Assembly (NCBI GenBank): GCA_012515615.1
Contig: JAAYYB010000021.1
Location: 1-32,038 of the forward strand
DNA from: Fibrobacter sp.
Lineage (GTDB): Bacteria; Fibrobacterota; Chitinivibrionia; Chitinivibrionales; Chitinispirillaceae
Direction of reading: 5' to 3'
Length of the DNA: 32,038 nucleotides
The notes beneath the pieces are model-generated. The model worked only from the letters and a program-made list of their open reading frames with translations. It searched no databases and was not told the DNA's origin. This document shows positions 23,995 to 32,038 of this stretch, one piece after another. How positions within the stretch are numbered: the first letter of the stretch is position 1; each line of letters starts with the position of its first letter. Position numbers and translations under genes: made by a program.

Positions 23995-24789
23995 ATGAAT
24001 AGAATAATCCCTCTATCCATCCTTCTTTCTTTTTCCATTCTATTTGCGGCAAATGACGGGGTTAACCTGAAGCTTGACTATGCAGCAAAACAGAACTGGA
24101 ACTACTCTCTTGATTACAGCTCGGAATGTGTTATTAGTGGCAATGGTTCTGCTTCTACAAAGAAAACAGATATAGCCTGCAGCGTTACAGGAGACCTGGC
24201 CCCCCAAAAAGATAAGCTTCAGCTTAAAGTCGGCGACATGAGCGTTAAATCCGATCTCTACGATTCATCTGTGATCTCCGGAATGATCGGAAAAATCAGC
24301 AAGACCGGTTACGACCTGAACCTGATTGAAGGTTCACCTGTGGTTGAAAATAATCTTGACCTCTCCGATGGAACACCGGAATGGAGCATCTATATGCAGC
24401 TCGCAAGGCTTCTTCCGGATATGCCCCAGCAGCCTGTAAAAAAAGGATACACCTGGGAACGCAGCGCCTCACTCCCCCTGCAGTCACCACAGGGCAAGGT
24501 TCAGTGTGAAATCTACCGGCTCTTTAAAGTCGAGAAAATATCACCAAAAAAGGACATCGTCTATATCAGCTGGCAATTTAAATACTCCTCCTCTGAAAGT
24601 CCCAATAATTCTACTCTCACCAGTTACGCGCCTGTTGCCGGCTCTGGAACCGGAAATGCGGTGATCAATGCAGCAAAAGGTTTAATAGTAAAAGCCGACA
24701 TGCAGTTTAAGACGCCGATTGCACAGATCGATAACGTGAATGTTAACTGGATTGAAAAAGCAGCACTGCAATATGAGGAAAAAAAATAA
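23995..24789 (+). CDS. Secreted protein of unknown function
   Basis: This 264-residue exported protein has the signal peptide MNRIIPLSILLSFSILFAA. The mature part is beta-rich, with alternating polar and hydrophobic residues (LKLDYAAKQNWNYSLDYSSE, KDKLQLKVGDMSVKSDLYD). It includes QQPVKKGYTWERSASLPLQSPQGKVQCEIYRLFKVEKI and a Ser/Gly/Thr segment near 205-220. The layout resembles periplasmic DUF6263-type proteins in which a sum of strands forms a lipid-handling-like fold, but I would not insist on the family. AAGGA stands before the ATG. No lipobox cysteine is present. The next gene begins 84 nt downstream, after a palindromic ATTTTGCAAAAT and an AAATAAC/GTTATTT arm pair that could be a weak terminator. 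Confidence 0.7.
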   Translation: MNRIIPLSILLSFSILFAANDGVNLKLDYAAKQNWNYSLDYSSECVISGNGSASTKKTDIACSVTGDLAPQKDKLQLKVGDMSVKSDLYDSSVISGMIGKISKTGYDLNLIEGSPVVENNLDLSDGTPEWSIYMQLARLLPDMPQQPVKKGYTWERSASLPLQSPQGKVQCEIYRLFKVEKISPKKDIVYISWQFKYSSSESPNNSTLTSYAPVAGSGTGNAVINAAKGLIVKADMQFKTPIAQIDNVNVNWIEKAALQYEEKK

Positions 24790-24873
24790 CACCATTTTGC
24801 AAAATCAGGGCCTCTGAAGTTATTTTTCGTTTTTGATCAAGCCCTAAATCTCAGCCTTGGTTAATGAAATTTG

Positions 24874-25599
24874 ATGAAACCCGGTGAAATCCTGATAATC
24901 ATACCCACCTTCAATGAGCGGGAAAACATAGTACTGCTGATCCCTGAGGTCAAAAAGATACTTCCTGAAGCAGATATCCTGGTCGTCGATGATTCATCGC
25001 CGGACGGAACAGGACAATGTGTAAAAGAAATTGCCGCAACAATTAATGGTGTCAACCTCCTGGAAAGATCCAAAAAAGAGGGACTTGGAAAAGCTTACAT
25101 CAGCGGTTTTAAATGGGCTCTGGAGAGAAATTACCAGTACATATTCGAAATGGATGCTGATTTTTCACATGACCCAAAATTCCTCCCCGACTTCATCTCT
25201 GCTATTCAGGAAAATGATCTTGTAATCGGATCCAGATATAAATCCGGTGTGAATGTTGTAAACTGGCCTATGAAGCGGCTTCTACTCAGTTATTATGCTA
25301 ACCAGCTTGCAAGAGTAGTCACCGGCATCCCGATAAGAGACAGCACCGGCGGGTTCAAATGCTTTCGGCGAAGCGTATTAGAAGCTCTGAAGCTGGAGAA
25401 AATCTCCTCTTCAGGATATTTCTTTCAGCTCGAAATCAATTTTTTCGCCTGGAAAAGAGGCTTCCGTATTAAGGAGATACCGATCATTTTCCCTGACCGG
25501 AAACGAGGTGTATCCAAAATGTCCACTAAGATCATTAGAGAGGCTCTGTTCCTTCTCTTGAGGTTGCGTTTTATTTCTTTTTTTAAGAGGAATTACTGA
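24874..25599 (+). CDS. Dolichol-phosphate mannosyltransferase-like glycosyltransferase (GT2)
   Basis: This is a 241-residue family 2 glycosyltransferase of the Dpm1 type, which transfers a sugar (usually mannose or glucose) from a nucleotide donor to a polyprenyl phosphate. Visible motifs are ILIIIPTFNERENI, then DILVVDDSSPDGTGQ, the DAD-type metal site MDADFSHDP, GSRYKSG, and DSTGGFKCF with SGYFFQLE. No C-terminal membrane domain is present, so it is the soluble, membrane-associated form. The ATG at 24874 is preferred over a TTG one codon earlier; the ribosome site is weak. The next glycosyltransferase starts at the base after its stop, so both belong to one transcript. The donor sugar cannot be read from the sequence. 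Confidence 0.92.
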   Translation: MKPGEILIIIPTFNERENIVLLIPEVKKILPEADILVVDDSSPDGTGQCVKEIAATINGVNLLERSKKEGLGKAYISGFKWALERNYQYIFEMDADFSHDPKFLPDFISAIQENDLVIGSRYKSGVNVVNWPMKRLLLSYYANQLARVVTGIPIRDSTGGFKCFRRSVLEALKLEKISSSGYFFQLEINFFAWKRGFRIKEIPIIFPDRKRGVSKMSTKIIREALFLLLRLRFISFFKRNY

Positions 25600-27219
25600 T
25601 TGCCTTCTAATACCACCGATAAACCCCTTATCTCTGTCATCGTCGTAAATTACCGGGTCCCGGATTGTCTCAAAGAGATGATCCGGTCATTACAGGATGC
25701 CGCGCTATTTGACAAAACTGAGATAATCGTAGTCGATAACGCTTCCGGCGATTGCTCTCAGCAGCTTATTACTTCTGAGTTCAAAGAAATAAAGTGGATA
25801 CAGCTTAAAAACAATATCGGTTTCGGGAAAGCATGCAATATTGGTGTTCAGAACGCCAGAGGCGAATACATTCTGCTCCTCAACCCTGACACTGTCGTGG
25901 CACAGAACACACTATCTGTTGCGGTAAATTTCATGGAGTCAAATCCCGGAGCCGGAATCATGGGTCCCAAGATTCTTAACCCCGATGGATCTCTTCAACC
26001 TGGCTGCCGGAGAAGCTTTCCGACTCCTGAGATCGCCTTCTATCGCTTTTCCGGTTTAAGCAGGCTGTTCCCCAACAGTCCACGATTCGGTAAATACAAT
26101 CTCAGTTACCTTGACCCGGAAAAACCTGCGGAGGTCGATGCAATATCAGGATCGTTCATGTTTATTCGACGTAAACTGTACACGCAGATTGGCGGTTTTG
26201 ATGAGCAGTTTTTCATGTACGGCGAAGATCTTGATCTGTGCTGGAGGATTCACGAAAGCGGCTACGCTGTCTGGTACAACCCCAAAACCCAGATCATACA
26301 CCGCAAGGGAAGAAGTTCGGCCCGTAATCTTATTCGGTCAAGAATTGCCTTCTATGAGGCAATGGTGATCTTCTCAAGAAAATACCGGCATAAGCGGGGT
26401 GGTTTTTTTCCGGACTGGCTCATTTTTTTCGGAATCCTGCTTCAAGCCTCACTTAATATCGGCACTACTCTTATTGGGCATTTCATAGCGGCAATTATTG
26501 ATCTGGCCATCATAAATACCACTCTGATGGTGGGTATAACATTACGGTTTACAAGCTCTCATAACCCGTATTGTAACTCATTTCTTCAGGTTTTTACCGT
26601 ACATCTCCTCATTTCAGCAAGCTTTATCTTCATGTTCGCCTATAACGGAATCTACTCCAAAAAGAAATATTCCATCTCAAACGCTCTCCTCTCTGGATTT
26701 CTTGCTTCCCTTATCTTCTTCGCAAGTGTCTACTTTATCAAAACAGTCGCGTTTTCCAGAATTGTGTTTGCAATAGCCGCTCCCCTTATTACGATTTTAC
26801 TTGTAGGGTGGAGAGAGGCCATACCGAAAGTGGTCAAATTCAAACAACTTGTATTCAGTCCCGACCGCGTTCTTGTTGTCGGAAACGGTCCTGTTGCATC
26901 TGCTGTTATCCGCCAGTTAGAGGAGCAGAGATCCGGAAAAATACAGGGCATCCTTTGGTCAAATGGCGAACCATCGCCAGGAGAATATGATGGTTATCAG
27001 GTGCTTGGTCCAATATCCAGACTTCCTGAGGTGATTAAAAACAACAAAATCGATGTTCTCCTCATTGCCACCGATTTACCATGGTATTCTCGTGTAATCG
27101 AGACTCTTTCAAAAAAAAGATTGAAAAATCTTACTATCCGATGGGTCCCCCACGAAATATTCGAACAGCAGAAAGACCTTCTGCCTTCTGAAATAAAACT
27201 GAACACCTTTTCAGTTTAA
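25600..27219 (+). CDS. GT2 glycosyltransferase fused to membrane and Rossmann-like domain
   Basis: The N-terminal part (about 1-265) is a WbbL-like rhamnosyltransferase-type GT2 domain: ISVIVVNYRVPDCL, then IIVVDNASGD, LLLNPDTVV and the C-terminal block GGFDEQFFMYGEDLDLCWR. About 275-405 hold several membrane segments (LIFFGILLQASLNIG, FIAAIIDLAIINTTLMVG, LLISASFIFMFAYNGIY, FLASLIFFASVYFI, IVFAIAAPLITILLVGW). The C-terminal 130 residues are Rossmann-like (VLVVGNGPVASAVIRQL, IDVLLIATDLPWYS). The membrane-plus-Rossmann part resembles the front half of WbaP-type polyprenyl glycosylphosphotransferases, but their catalytic sugar-transferase domain is absent. The TTG start at 25600 has AAGAGG 9 nt upstream and directly follows the previous stop codon. 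It probably acts in cell-surface polysaccharide synthesis. Confidence 0.85.
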   Translation: MPSNTTDKPLISVIVVNYRVPDCLKEMIRSLQDAALFDKTEIIVVDNASGDCSQQLITSEFKEIKWIQLKNNIGFGKACNIGVQNARGEYILLLNPDTVVAQNTLSVAVNFMESNPGAGIMGPKILNPDGSLQPGCRRSFPTPEIAFYRFSGLSRLFPNSPRFGKYNLSYLDPEKPAEVDAISGSFMFIRRKLYTQIGGFDEQFFMYGEDLDLCWRIHESGYAVWYNPKTQIIHRKGRSSARNLIRSRIAFYEAMVIFSRKYRHKRGGFFPDWLIFFGILLQASLNIGTTLIGHFIAAIIDLAIINTTLMVGITLRFTSSHNPYCNSFLQVFTVHLLISASFIFMFAYNGIYSKKKYSISNALLSGFLASLIFFASVYFIKTVAFSRIVFAIAAPLITILLVGWREAIPKVVKFKQLVFSPDRVLVVGNGPVASAVIRQLEEQRSGKIQGILWSNGEPSPGEYDGYQVLGPISRLPEVIKNNKIDVLLIATDLPWYSRVIETLSKKRLKNLTIRWVPHEIFEQQKDLLPSEIKLNTFSV

Positions 27220-27299
27220 ATTATTCCTGTATCCGGAAGTATTAAGTTATATTTCCTCATGCAAATACTGCTCTCCAATGCGTAATATAGTGGGTTTAC

Positions 27300-30215
27300 A
27301 TGCCAAGACTTTTTGATTTATTACCTGATGATACCAGAAAAGAGCTTATAGCCGAGGCTCGAAGCAATTTACGTCCAAAAGGCGCAAAAGGAAGTCATCC
27401 ACAAACGCAAAAACACAGAAAAGAAAATCCTCTTCCTGTGCCCGATTTCGTAGCCCTCGATATCGAAACCACCGGCCTTGATTTCAAAAACGACCGCATA
27501 ATCGAAATTGGCTGTGTAAAATTTATAGACAGCAAACCGACTCAGGAATATACTACATTTGTAAATGCAGGCATCGCAATTCCAGCATACATTACCGACC
27601 TGACAGGAATCTCAGATTCCGATATCAAAACAGCTCCGTCATTTCCAGAGATCGCCGATCAACTCCTCGAGTTCATTGGGAATCTTCCCCTGTGCGGTCA
27701 CCAGATCGAATTTGACGCCACTTTTATAAGTGAAGAGCTCAAAAGAATCAGCCGTCCGCCGCTTTCGGTCCAGCTCCTCGACACTGCTTTGCTTTCGCGA
27801 ATTCTCCTGCAGCCCCTCGGGCGCTTTTCGCTCAAAGCTGTCAGCGAATTTTTAAACGTAAAGCTTGAAAACGCTCACAGGGCCCTGCACGATGCCCGTG
27901 CATCGGGCGAAGTAGCCGTTTCTCTTGTACCCAGAATCACCTCGCTTCCTCTCAATATTCGTCAGACTATGGCTGCCTGCGCCCCGGGATCCTTCTTTAA
28001 GGGTCTGCTCATTAAATCTCTTGGGAGCTGCAAACCGCTTGTGAAAATCGAGAATAACCGCCTTCTCATCTCTCTTCCAAAAATCTCTTCTCCTGAAACC
28101 TTTACTTCAATTGAAAGAGAGAAAATCGGACAGATATTCTCAAATGACGGGGCACTTCAGAAAGTTTTCGATTCCTTCACTCCAAGACCCAGCCAGAAAG
28201 ATATGGCCCTGCAGGTTACCGACTCTCTCAACACACAATCTTTCCTGATAGCCGAAGCAGGAACCGGAACCGGCAAATCACTGGCCTACCTTATACCTTC
28301 TGCCATTTGGGCCCTTGCCAACAAATGCAGGGTCATTGTCTGCACCAGAACACGCAACCTTCAGGACCAGCTCTTTAAAAAAGATCTTCCCCTGATAAAA
28401 GAAATTACAGGCGAAAAACTCAAATATTCAGTTCTAAAGGGTAGAAACAACTACATCTGTCTTAACAGGTGGAAACGCCTGCTCACCGGTGAGGCCGGGA
28501 ATCTCTCCCCGCGTGAGCGTTTTGCGATTCTGCCCCTTATTCTATGGGTAGAGAATACCGAGAGCGGTGACATAGAGGAACAGAATCAGTTTAACCCTAA
28601 ATGGTTCAACAAAATCTGGAACCTTATCTCTGCTGAAAGCCATGAGTGTTCAGGAAGACATTGTGAATATTTCCAATCATGCTTTTTCCAGCAGGCCCGT
28701 CAAAAGGCTATGGGCTCTCACATCGTTGTCATAAACCATGCCCTTTTCTTCTCTGATATATGCAGTGAAAATTCTTTCCTGGGTAAAAACGGCTCCATCA
28801 TCTTCGATGAAGCTCATCACCTGGAATCATGCGGACACCGCCACCTCAGAGTCGAACTTGACACCAACAGACTCGGTCTTTTTACAGATATGGTCAATAA
28901 TCTTGTCCTGAAAATCGGGGATCTCAAGAACGAGAAAGTGATTTACGAAAACGGAAAAGAACTCAGGACACAGCTGAAGCATTTCCGCAAAAGGTCCCAG
29001 GGACTGCTGACGGAACTCGAAGGATGGGTCTACTCCCAGCAGCAGAATATAATCAGAGATTATCAGGTGTCATACGCGGAAGATGCCTTTGAAAGACTCC
29101 TTGAACCCTTTGTCTTTGAAACCACTCTTAATGAACTGATCGACAAGCTGTACTCCCTTAAACAGGCCCTCGTTTCACATCCTGATCCCCAACTCTTCGA
29201 AGAACTTGAATCAGACGTTCAGGCCTGCTCCGAAAGAGCATCGCAGCTCAAAGCCGATTTCAGTTACCTGATCTCTGCCAGAACCGAAGATCATGTCTTC
29301 TGGGTTGAAGGCAACAAGGAAAAAGGGTGGATTAAACTCTGCGGGGTTCCCCTTGATATCGGCGGAATGCTCTCTGAGGTCTGGAACAGCTGCAATGGCG
29401 CACTTATATTTACATCCGCTACACTCTCTATCTCTAAATCAGTAGCTTATTTTAAAAGCTCTGCAGGTCTCTCTCCGCATGATCAGCGAACTGCTGTAGG
29501 ACTGTTCAAATCTCCTTTTGATCCCAATCAGGCGATCATGGGAGCTATTAAAAACAGCCCTGAACCCGACAGCCCTCAGTTCTGCGACTTTATCGTAAAC
29601 ACAATCGTCAGTCTCCATACAGAATTCCAGAAGAATATTCTGGTCCTCTTTACCGCCAATTCAATGCTCAATTCAGTTTATGAACAGTTGAGGGCACAAA
29701 AACAAATTGAGAGCGGAAAACTTCTTGCACAGGGAATAAGTGGAACAAGACAGAACATTCTTGAGCAGTTTAAACAGAATCAGCGAAGAATTCTTCTTGG
29801 CACCGACAGCTTCTGGGAGGGTATAGATGTGCCCGGAGAAGCATGTGAAATTGTAATTATCGCCAGGCTCCCTTTTCCGGTTCCGACACACCCCCTCACA
29901 CAGGCAATAGCCCGGAGAATGGAAAAAATCAACGGCGAATCCTTCTTCTCATACTCGGTTCCCGAAGCAGTGATTAAATTCCGTCAGGGCGCCGGTCGGC
30001 TTATCAGAACTGTAAATGATCGAGGGGCCTTGATTGTGCTTGATAACCGCATTTTAACCAAAGGATACGGCAAACAGTTTATAAGATCTCTTGACGGTGA
30101 ATTCAGAAGCTTTGATGATATTACTCAAATGATCTCACAAGTAAAAAGCTTCTTTGACACCGATCCTTCAGATTTTCACTCTGAACCCAGCTACGTTCCC
30201 CTGGAGGACGCATGA
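27300..30215 (+). CDS. dinG: DinG-type helicase with N-terminal DEDDh exonuclease domain
   Basis: This 971-residue protein has two parts. The exonuclease domain (about 47-225) has all DEDDh residues: Asp54 and Glu56 in ALDIETTGLD, Asp in QIEFDATFI, and His and Asp in AHRALHDARA. The superfamily 2 helicase has Walker A GTGTGKS (321-327, Lys326), DEAH box 503-506, GALIFTSATLS, GTDSFWEGIDVPG and FRQGAGRLIRT. Four cysteines (387, 450, 455, 461) with C-x4-C-x5-C at the end match the iron-sulphur site of XPD/DinG. E. coli DinG lacks the nuclease domain, while Staphylococcus DinG has it but lacks the cluster, so this combination is notable. Likely roles are unwinding of R-loops or damaged DNA. The stop overlaps lptE by 4 nt. 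The ribosome site is weak. Confidence 0.93.
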   Translation: MPRLFDLLPDDTRKELIAEARSNLRPKGAKGSHPQTQKHRKENPLPVPDFVALDIETTGLDFKNDRIIEIGCVKFIDSKPTQEYTTFVNAGIAIPAYITDLTGISDSDIKTAPSFPEIADQLLEFIGNLPLCGHQIEFDATFISEELKRISRPPLSVQLLDTALLSRILLQPLGRFSLKAVSEFLNVKLENAHRALHDARASGEVAVSLVPRITSLPLNIRQTMAACAPGSFFKGLLIKSLGSCKPLVKIENNRLLISLPKISSPETFTSIEREKIGQIFSNDGALQKVFDSFTPRPSQKDMALQVTDSLNTQSFLIAEAGTGTGKSLAYLIPSAIWALANKCRVIVCTRTRNLQDQLFKKDLPLIKEITGEKLKYSVLKGRNNYICLNRWKRLLTGEAGNLSPRERFAILPLILWVENTESGDIEEQNQFNPKWFNKIWNLISAESHECSGRHCEYFQSCFFQQARQKAMGSHIVVINHALFFSDICSENSFLGKNGSIIFDEAHHLESCGHRHLRVELDTNRLGLFTDMVNNLVLKIGDLKNEKVIYENGKELRTQLKHFRKRSQGLLTELEGWVYSQQQNIIRDYQVSYAEDAFERLLEPFVFETTLNELIDKLYSLKQALVSHPDPQLFEELESDVQACSERASQLKADFSYLISARTEDHVFWVEGNKEKGWIKLCGVPLDIGGMLSEVWNSCNGALIFTSATLSISKSVAYFKSSAGLSPHDQRTAVGLFKSPFDPNQAIMGAIKNSPEPDSPQFCDFIVNTIVSLHTEFQKNILVLFTANSMLNSVYEQLRAQKQIESGKLLAQGISGTRQNILEQFKQNQRRILLGTDSFWEGIDVPGEACEIVIIARLPFPVPTHPLTQAIARRMEKINGESFFSYSVPEAVIKFRQGAGRLIRTVNDRGALIVLDNRILTKGYGKQFIRSLDGEFRSFDDITQMISQVKSFFDTDPSDFHSEPSYVPLEDA

Positions 30216-30712
30216 CCAGAATTTTTGCAGTCGCACTGACCCTTTTCTTTTTTGTAATTCCCGGCTGCGGCATCTATTCTTTCAAGAACACCTCTCTGCC
30301 ATCCCATATAAAAACGGTTGATATCCCGGTTATGTCCAACCTATCTCTGGAACCAGATATCGCTGATGAGATTACCAGAGAACTCAACCGTGAAGTTTTA
30401 AGCAAAAACCTTTTTAAAATCTCCTCCGAAAAAGGCGATGCCACTATAATCGGCAAAATCACTAATTATGAAAACACACCCTATATTTATGGCGCATCAG
30501 GCACAAAACAGGCTGATGTCGACCAGTATATTGTGCGCATTACTGCAGACATGGAATTCATTGATAACAAAGAAGATAAGTCACTATTCGAGGGATCTGT
30601 AAGGGGTGAAGGCATCTATAATTTCAAAACGGAAAGCGAACAAACCGGACGGGAAAAGGCCATAAAGGATGTTGTACAGCGGCTTCTTGAGAGCTCAATG
30701 CAGAGCTGGTGA
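30212..30712 (+). CDS. lptE: LPS-assembly lipoprotein LptE-like
   Basis: This is a 166-residue lipoprotein. The hydrophobic signal ends in VIPGCG with Cys19 as the expected lipidation site; Pro at -2 is less usual. The mature start GIYSFKNTSLPSHIKTVDIPVMSNLSLEPDIADEITRELNREV is the hallmark of the LptE/RlpB family in non-enterobacteria. LptE plugs the LptD barrel that inserts lipopolysaccharide in the outer membrane. The protein contains strands and helices in the LptE order and ends in REKAIKDVVQRLLESSM. GGAGG lies upstream, and the ATGA overlap with dinG implies coupled translation. dapF follows 20 nt downstream. No lptD is present in the window. Confidence 0.85.
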   Translation: MTRIFAVALTLFFFVIPGCGIYSFKNTSLPSHIKTVDIPVMSNLSLEPDIADEITRELNREVLSKNLFKISSEKGDATIIGKITNYENTPYIYGASGTKQADVDQYIVRITADMEFIDNKEDKSLFEGSVRGEGIYNFKTESEQTGREKAIKDVVQRLLESSMQSW

Positions 30713-30732
30713 CCAATCTTCGAGGTAACACT

Positions 30733-31566
30733 ATGAATTTCATAAAGATGCATGGACTTGGGAATGATTTTATCCTTACCCATGAAGTATCAGCCGGAAC
30801 AGTCAAATCTGTTGCAAAACAAGCAGTTACGCTTTGTGACCGTAGAAAGGGGATCGGTGCCGATGGTATCATTTTCGTACTCCCCTCCCAGAAAGCCGAC
30901 CTCAGGATGTGTATCTTCAACAGCGACGGCAGTGAAGCAGAAATGTGCGGAAACGGTATCCGTTGCTTCGCTTTATATGTTAAACTGCTGAATTTAAACG
31001 ACATACCATCACTTACTATAGAAACTCCAGCCGGCAATATTAAAACTGAGTTTATCGACGAAGACCACATAAAGGTTAATATGGGAAAACCGATCCTGGA
31101 AGCTTCAAGAATTCCTGTCGCCAAGACGGCCGGAAGAGTGTTAAATAAAGAAATCATTATTGATGGTAACTCGTTTAAATTCAATGCTGTATCGATGGGA
31201 AACCCTCACGCGGTAATATACGCCTGCGAACTCACGGACGAACTGGTTTTAGGGCAGGGACCAAAGATCGAAAAGCACCCGATGTTCCCCCGTAAAATTA
31301 ACGTAGAATTCATTAAGGTCCTGTCAGATAATGAAATAGAAATGAGGGTGTGGGAAAGAGGGTGTGGAGAAACTCAGGCTTGTGGCACCGGTGCCTGCGC
31401 AAGTGTGGTATCCGGAATTCTCAGCAATCGTCATGGCAAAAACGTCACCGTTAATCTTCCCGGTGGAAAACTTCAGGTTGAATGGAGCGGAAACGATGAT
31501 GATCCGGTTTATATGACCGGTCCGGCCAGAAAAGTTTTCCAGGGACAAATCGATCTGAACCTATGA
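30733..31566 (+). CDS. dapF: Diaminopimelate epimerase
   Basis: The enzyme converts LL- to meso-diaminopimelate, used for lysine and peptidoglycan. It has 277 residues. The opening MNFIKMHGLGNDFIL is typical. The first catalytic cysteine is Cys72 (MCGNGIRC) and the second Cys217 (QACGTGACAS), within one residue of the E. coli positions. The substrate contacts FNSDGSEAE, SMGNPHAV and GCGETQ are present. Start 30733 has GAGGT 6 nt upstream; a GTG at 30709 overlaps the lptE stop but lacks a comparable ribosome site and would add eight unconserved residues. The stop shares ATGA with the next small membrane gene. Confidence 0.97.
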   Translation: MNFIKMHGLGNDFILTHEVSAGTVKSVAKQAVTLCDRRKGIGADGIIFVLPSQKADLRMCIFNSDGSEAEMCGNGIRCFALYVKLLNLNDIPSLTIETPAGNIKTEFIDEDHIKVNMGKPILEASRIPVAKTAGRVLNKEIIIDGNSFKFNAVSMGNPHAVIYACELTDELVLGQGPKIEKHPMFPRKINVEFIKVLSDNEIEMRVWERGCGETQACGTGACASVVSGILSNRHGKNVTVNLPGGKLQVEWSGNDDDPVYMTGPARKVFQGQIDLNL

Positions 31567-31832
31567 GTTTCTTCGAACTTGCCATGCTGATCTGCTTCGG
31601 GGTCAGCTGGCCAATTTCAATCAGTAAAGCACTTCGCACTAAGGTGGTAGCCGGGAAAAGTCCGGTTTTCATGTCTATTGTCATCGCAGGGTATGCCTTC
31701 GGAATTATCCACAAACTGCTCTTCTCTTTTGACTGGGTTATCTCTATGTACATCTTAAATCTTCTGATGGTTTCTTTGGACCTTATACTTTACTTCAAGT
31801 ATTGTGACAAGGATGGTTGCATCCGGCAATAA
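31563..31832 (+). CDS. Small PQ-loop-like membrane protein
   Basis: This is an 89-residue membrane protein with three hydrophobic segments (about 3-21, 35-54 and 58-78). The stretch GVSWPISISKALRTKVVAGKSPVF recalls the PQ-loop/SemiSWEET signature (PQ, then a basic TK/KS-rich turn, G and S), with PI in place of PQ. SemiSWEETs transport sugars as dimers, but this subgroup is uncharacterised, so transport is only a guess. It ends in a short charged tail with two cysteines (CDKDGC). It overlaps dapF by 4 nt, so translation is coupled. A further open frame begins 20 nt before its stop. Confidence 0.75.
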   Translation: MSFFELAMLICFGVSWPISISKALRTKVVAGKSPVFMSIVIAGYAFGIIHKLLFSFDWVISMYILNLLMVSLDLILYFKYCDKDGCIRQ

Positions 31833-32038
31833 CTTCGCCTTTGGTCATACCGGTGAAAACCGGCATCCGGTCACTTCTCATCTGTTCAAAGACTCCACCC
31901 GTTATCTCATGAAAAGAGCCCGCCCGGTTTCCCGGACAGGCTCCATCGCCATCCTCAGATCGGGGCTACTTCAGCTTACTTTAACTTCAATCGCTTTCGG
32001 TTTCGCCCTTTCGTTCTTTGGTATCACAAGTTCAAGCA
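31813..32038 (+). CDS. Truncated gene running off the window (putative membrane protein)
   Basis: An open frame from ATG 31813 runs to the last base without a stop (75 codons in view). It overlaps the end of the small membrane gene by 20 nt, in another frame. The first 50 residues are basic and polar (FKDSTRYLMKRARPVSRTG). One hydrophobic segment follows (GLLQLTLTSIAFGFALSFFG). AAGG abuts the ATG directly, which is too close for a good ribosome site, so the start could also lie further in, at ATG 31909. No family is recognisable from this part. Confidence 0.45.
   Translation, partial: MVASGNNFAFGHTGENRHPVTSHLFKDSTRYLMKRARPVSRTGSIAILRSGLLQLTLTSIAFGFALSFFGITSSS

Noticed and set aside
30709-30732. 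GTG start of dapF overlapping lptE
   Set aside because: The ATG at 30733 has GAGGT at good spacing and matches the family start MNFIKMHGLGNDF.
1-32038. Phage, transposase, CRISPR, tRNA or rRNA
   Set aside because: I read all gaps and frames and found no such genes or regularly spaced repeat arrays; the repeats that exist are irregular or structured elements without a transposase.

Overview
The window comes from a diderm (Gram-negative-type) bacterium of moderate GC. An LptE-like LPS-assembly lipoprotein, diaminopimelate epimerase and a probable outer-membrane barrel protein show the diderm envelope. The V-type ATPase operon has the gene order E - DUF2764 - A - B - D - I - K, known from Chlamydia and Borrelia and also found in other non-proteobacterial diderms. 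A Fibrobacterota/Chitinivibrionia-like, spirochaete-like or PVC/FCB-type host would fit; the sequence alone does not settle it. I see no phage, insertion sequence with a transposase, CRISPR array, tRNA or rRNA.

Layout. 1-380: non-coding, with short direct and inverted repeats. 380-2040: a small DUF4177-like protein and pyruvate kinase, closed by a terminator. 2108-4569: a single-domain response regulator and a membrane PAS histidine kinase. 4735-6925: an aldose-epimerase-like protein and a secreted beta-propeller protein, separated by a structured repeat. 7233-15168: the seven-gene V-ATPase operon with a candidate promoter and a strong terminator. 15200-20262 (minus strand): an NTF2-like protein, two more repeat copies, an outer-membrane-like protein, glgC, a triple-BON protein, a phosphoribosyltransferase and an RRM RNA-binding protein. 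20409-23638: malQ (+) convergent with a PRC-barrel/PAC2 gene pair (-). 23995-27219: a secreted protein and two glycosyltransferases, the second a fusion. 27300-end: dinG - lptE - dapF - small membrane protein - truncated gene, tightly packed and partly overlapping.

How the genes work together. The ATPase K subunit keeps all polar residues known to bind Na+ in Enterococcus NtpK, so the rotary enzyme may couple to sodium. glgC and malQ belong to glycogen/alpha-glucan metabolism. They sit among small proteins of families often linked to stress (BON, PRC-barrel, RRM, COG1926-like phosphoribosyltransferase). The glycosyltransferases and lptE/dapF serve the cell envelope.

The most notable unexplained feature is a family of three intergenic elements of about 172 bp (5633-5804, 15670-15840, 15927-16100). 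Each has 22-bp inverted ends and a nested internal stem, and each centres on a hairpin with an 8-nt loop. Base pairs in two of the stems change together between copies, so the folded form appears to have been under selection. They resemble a MITE or a structured-RNA family that I cannot name.
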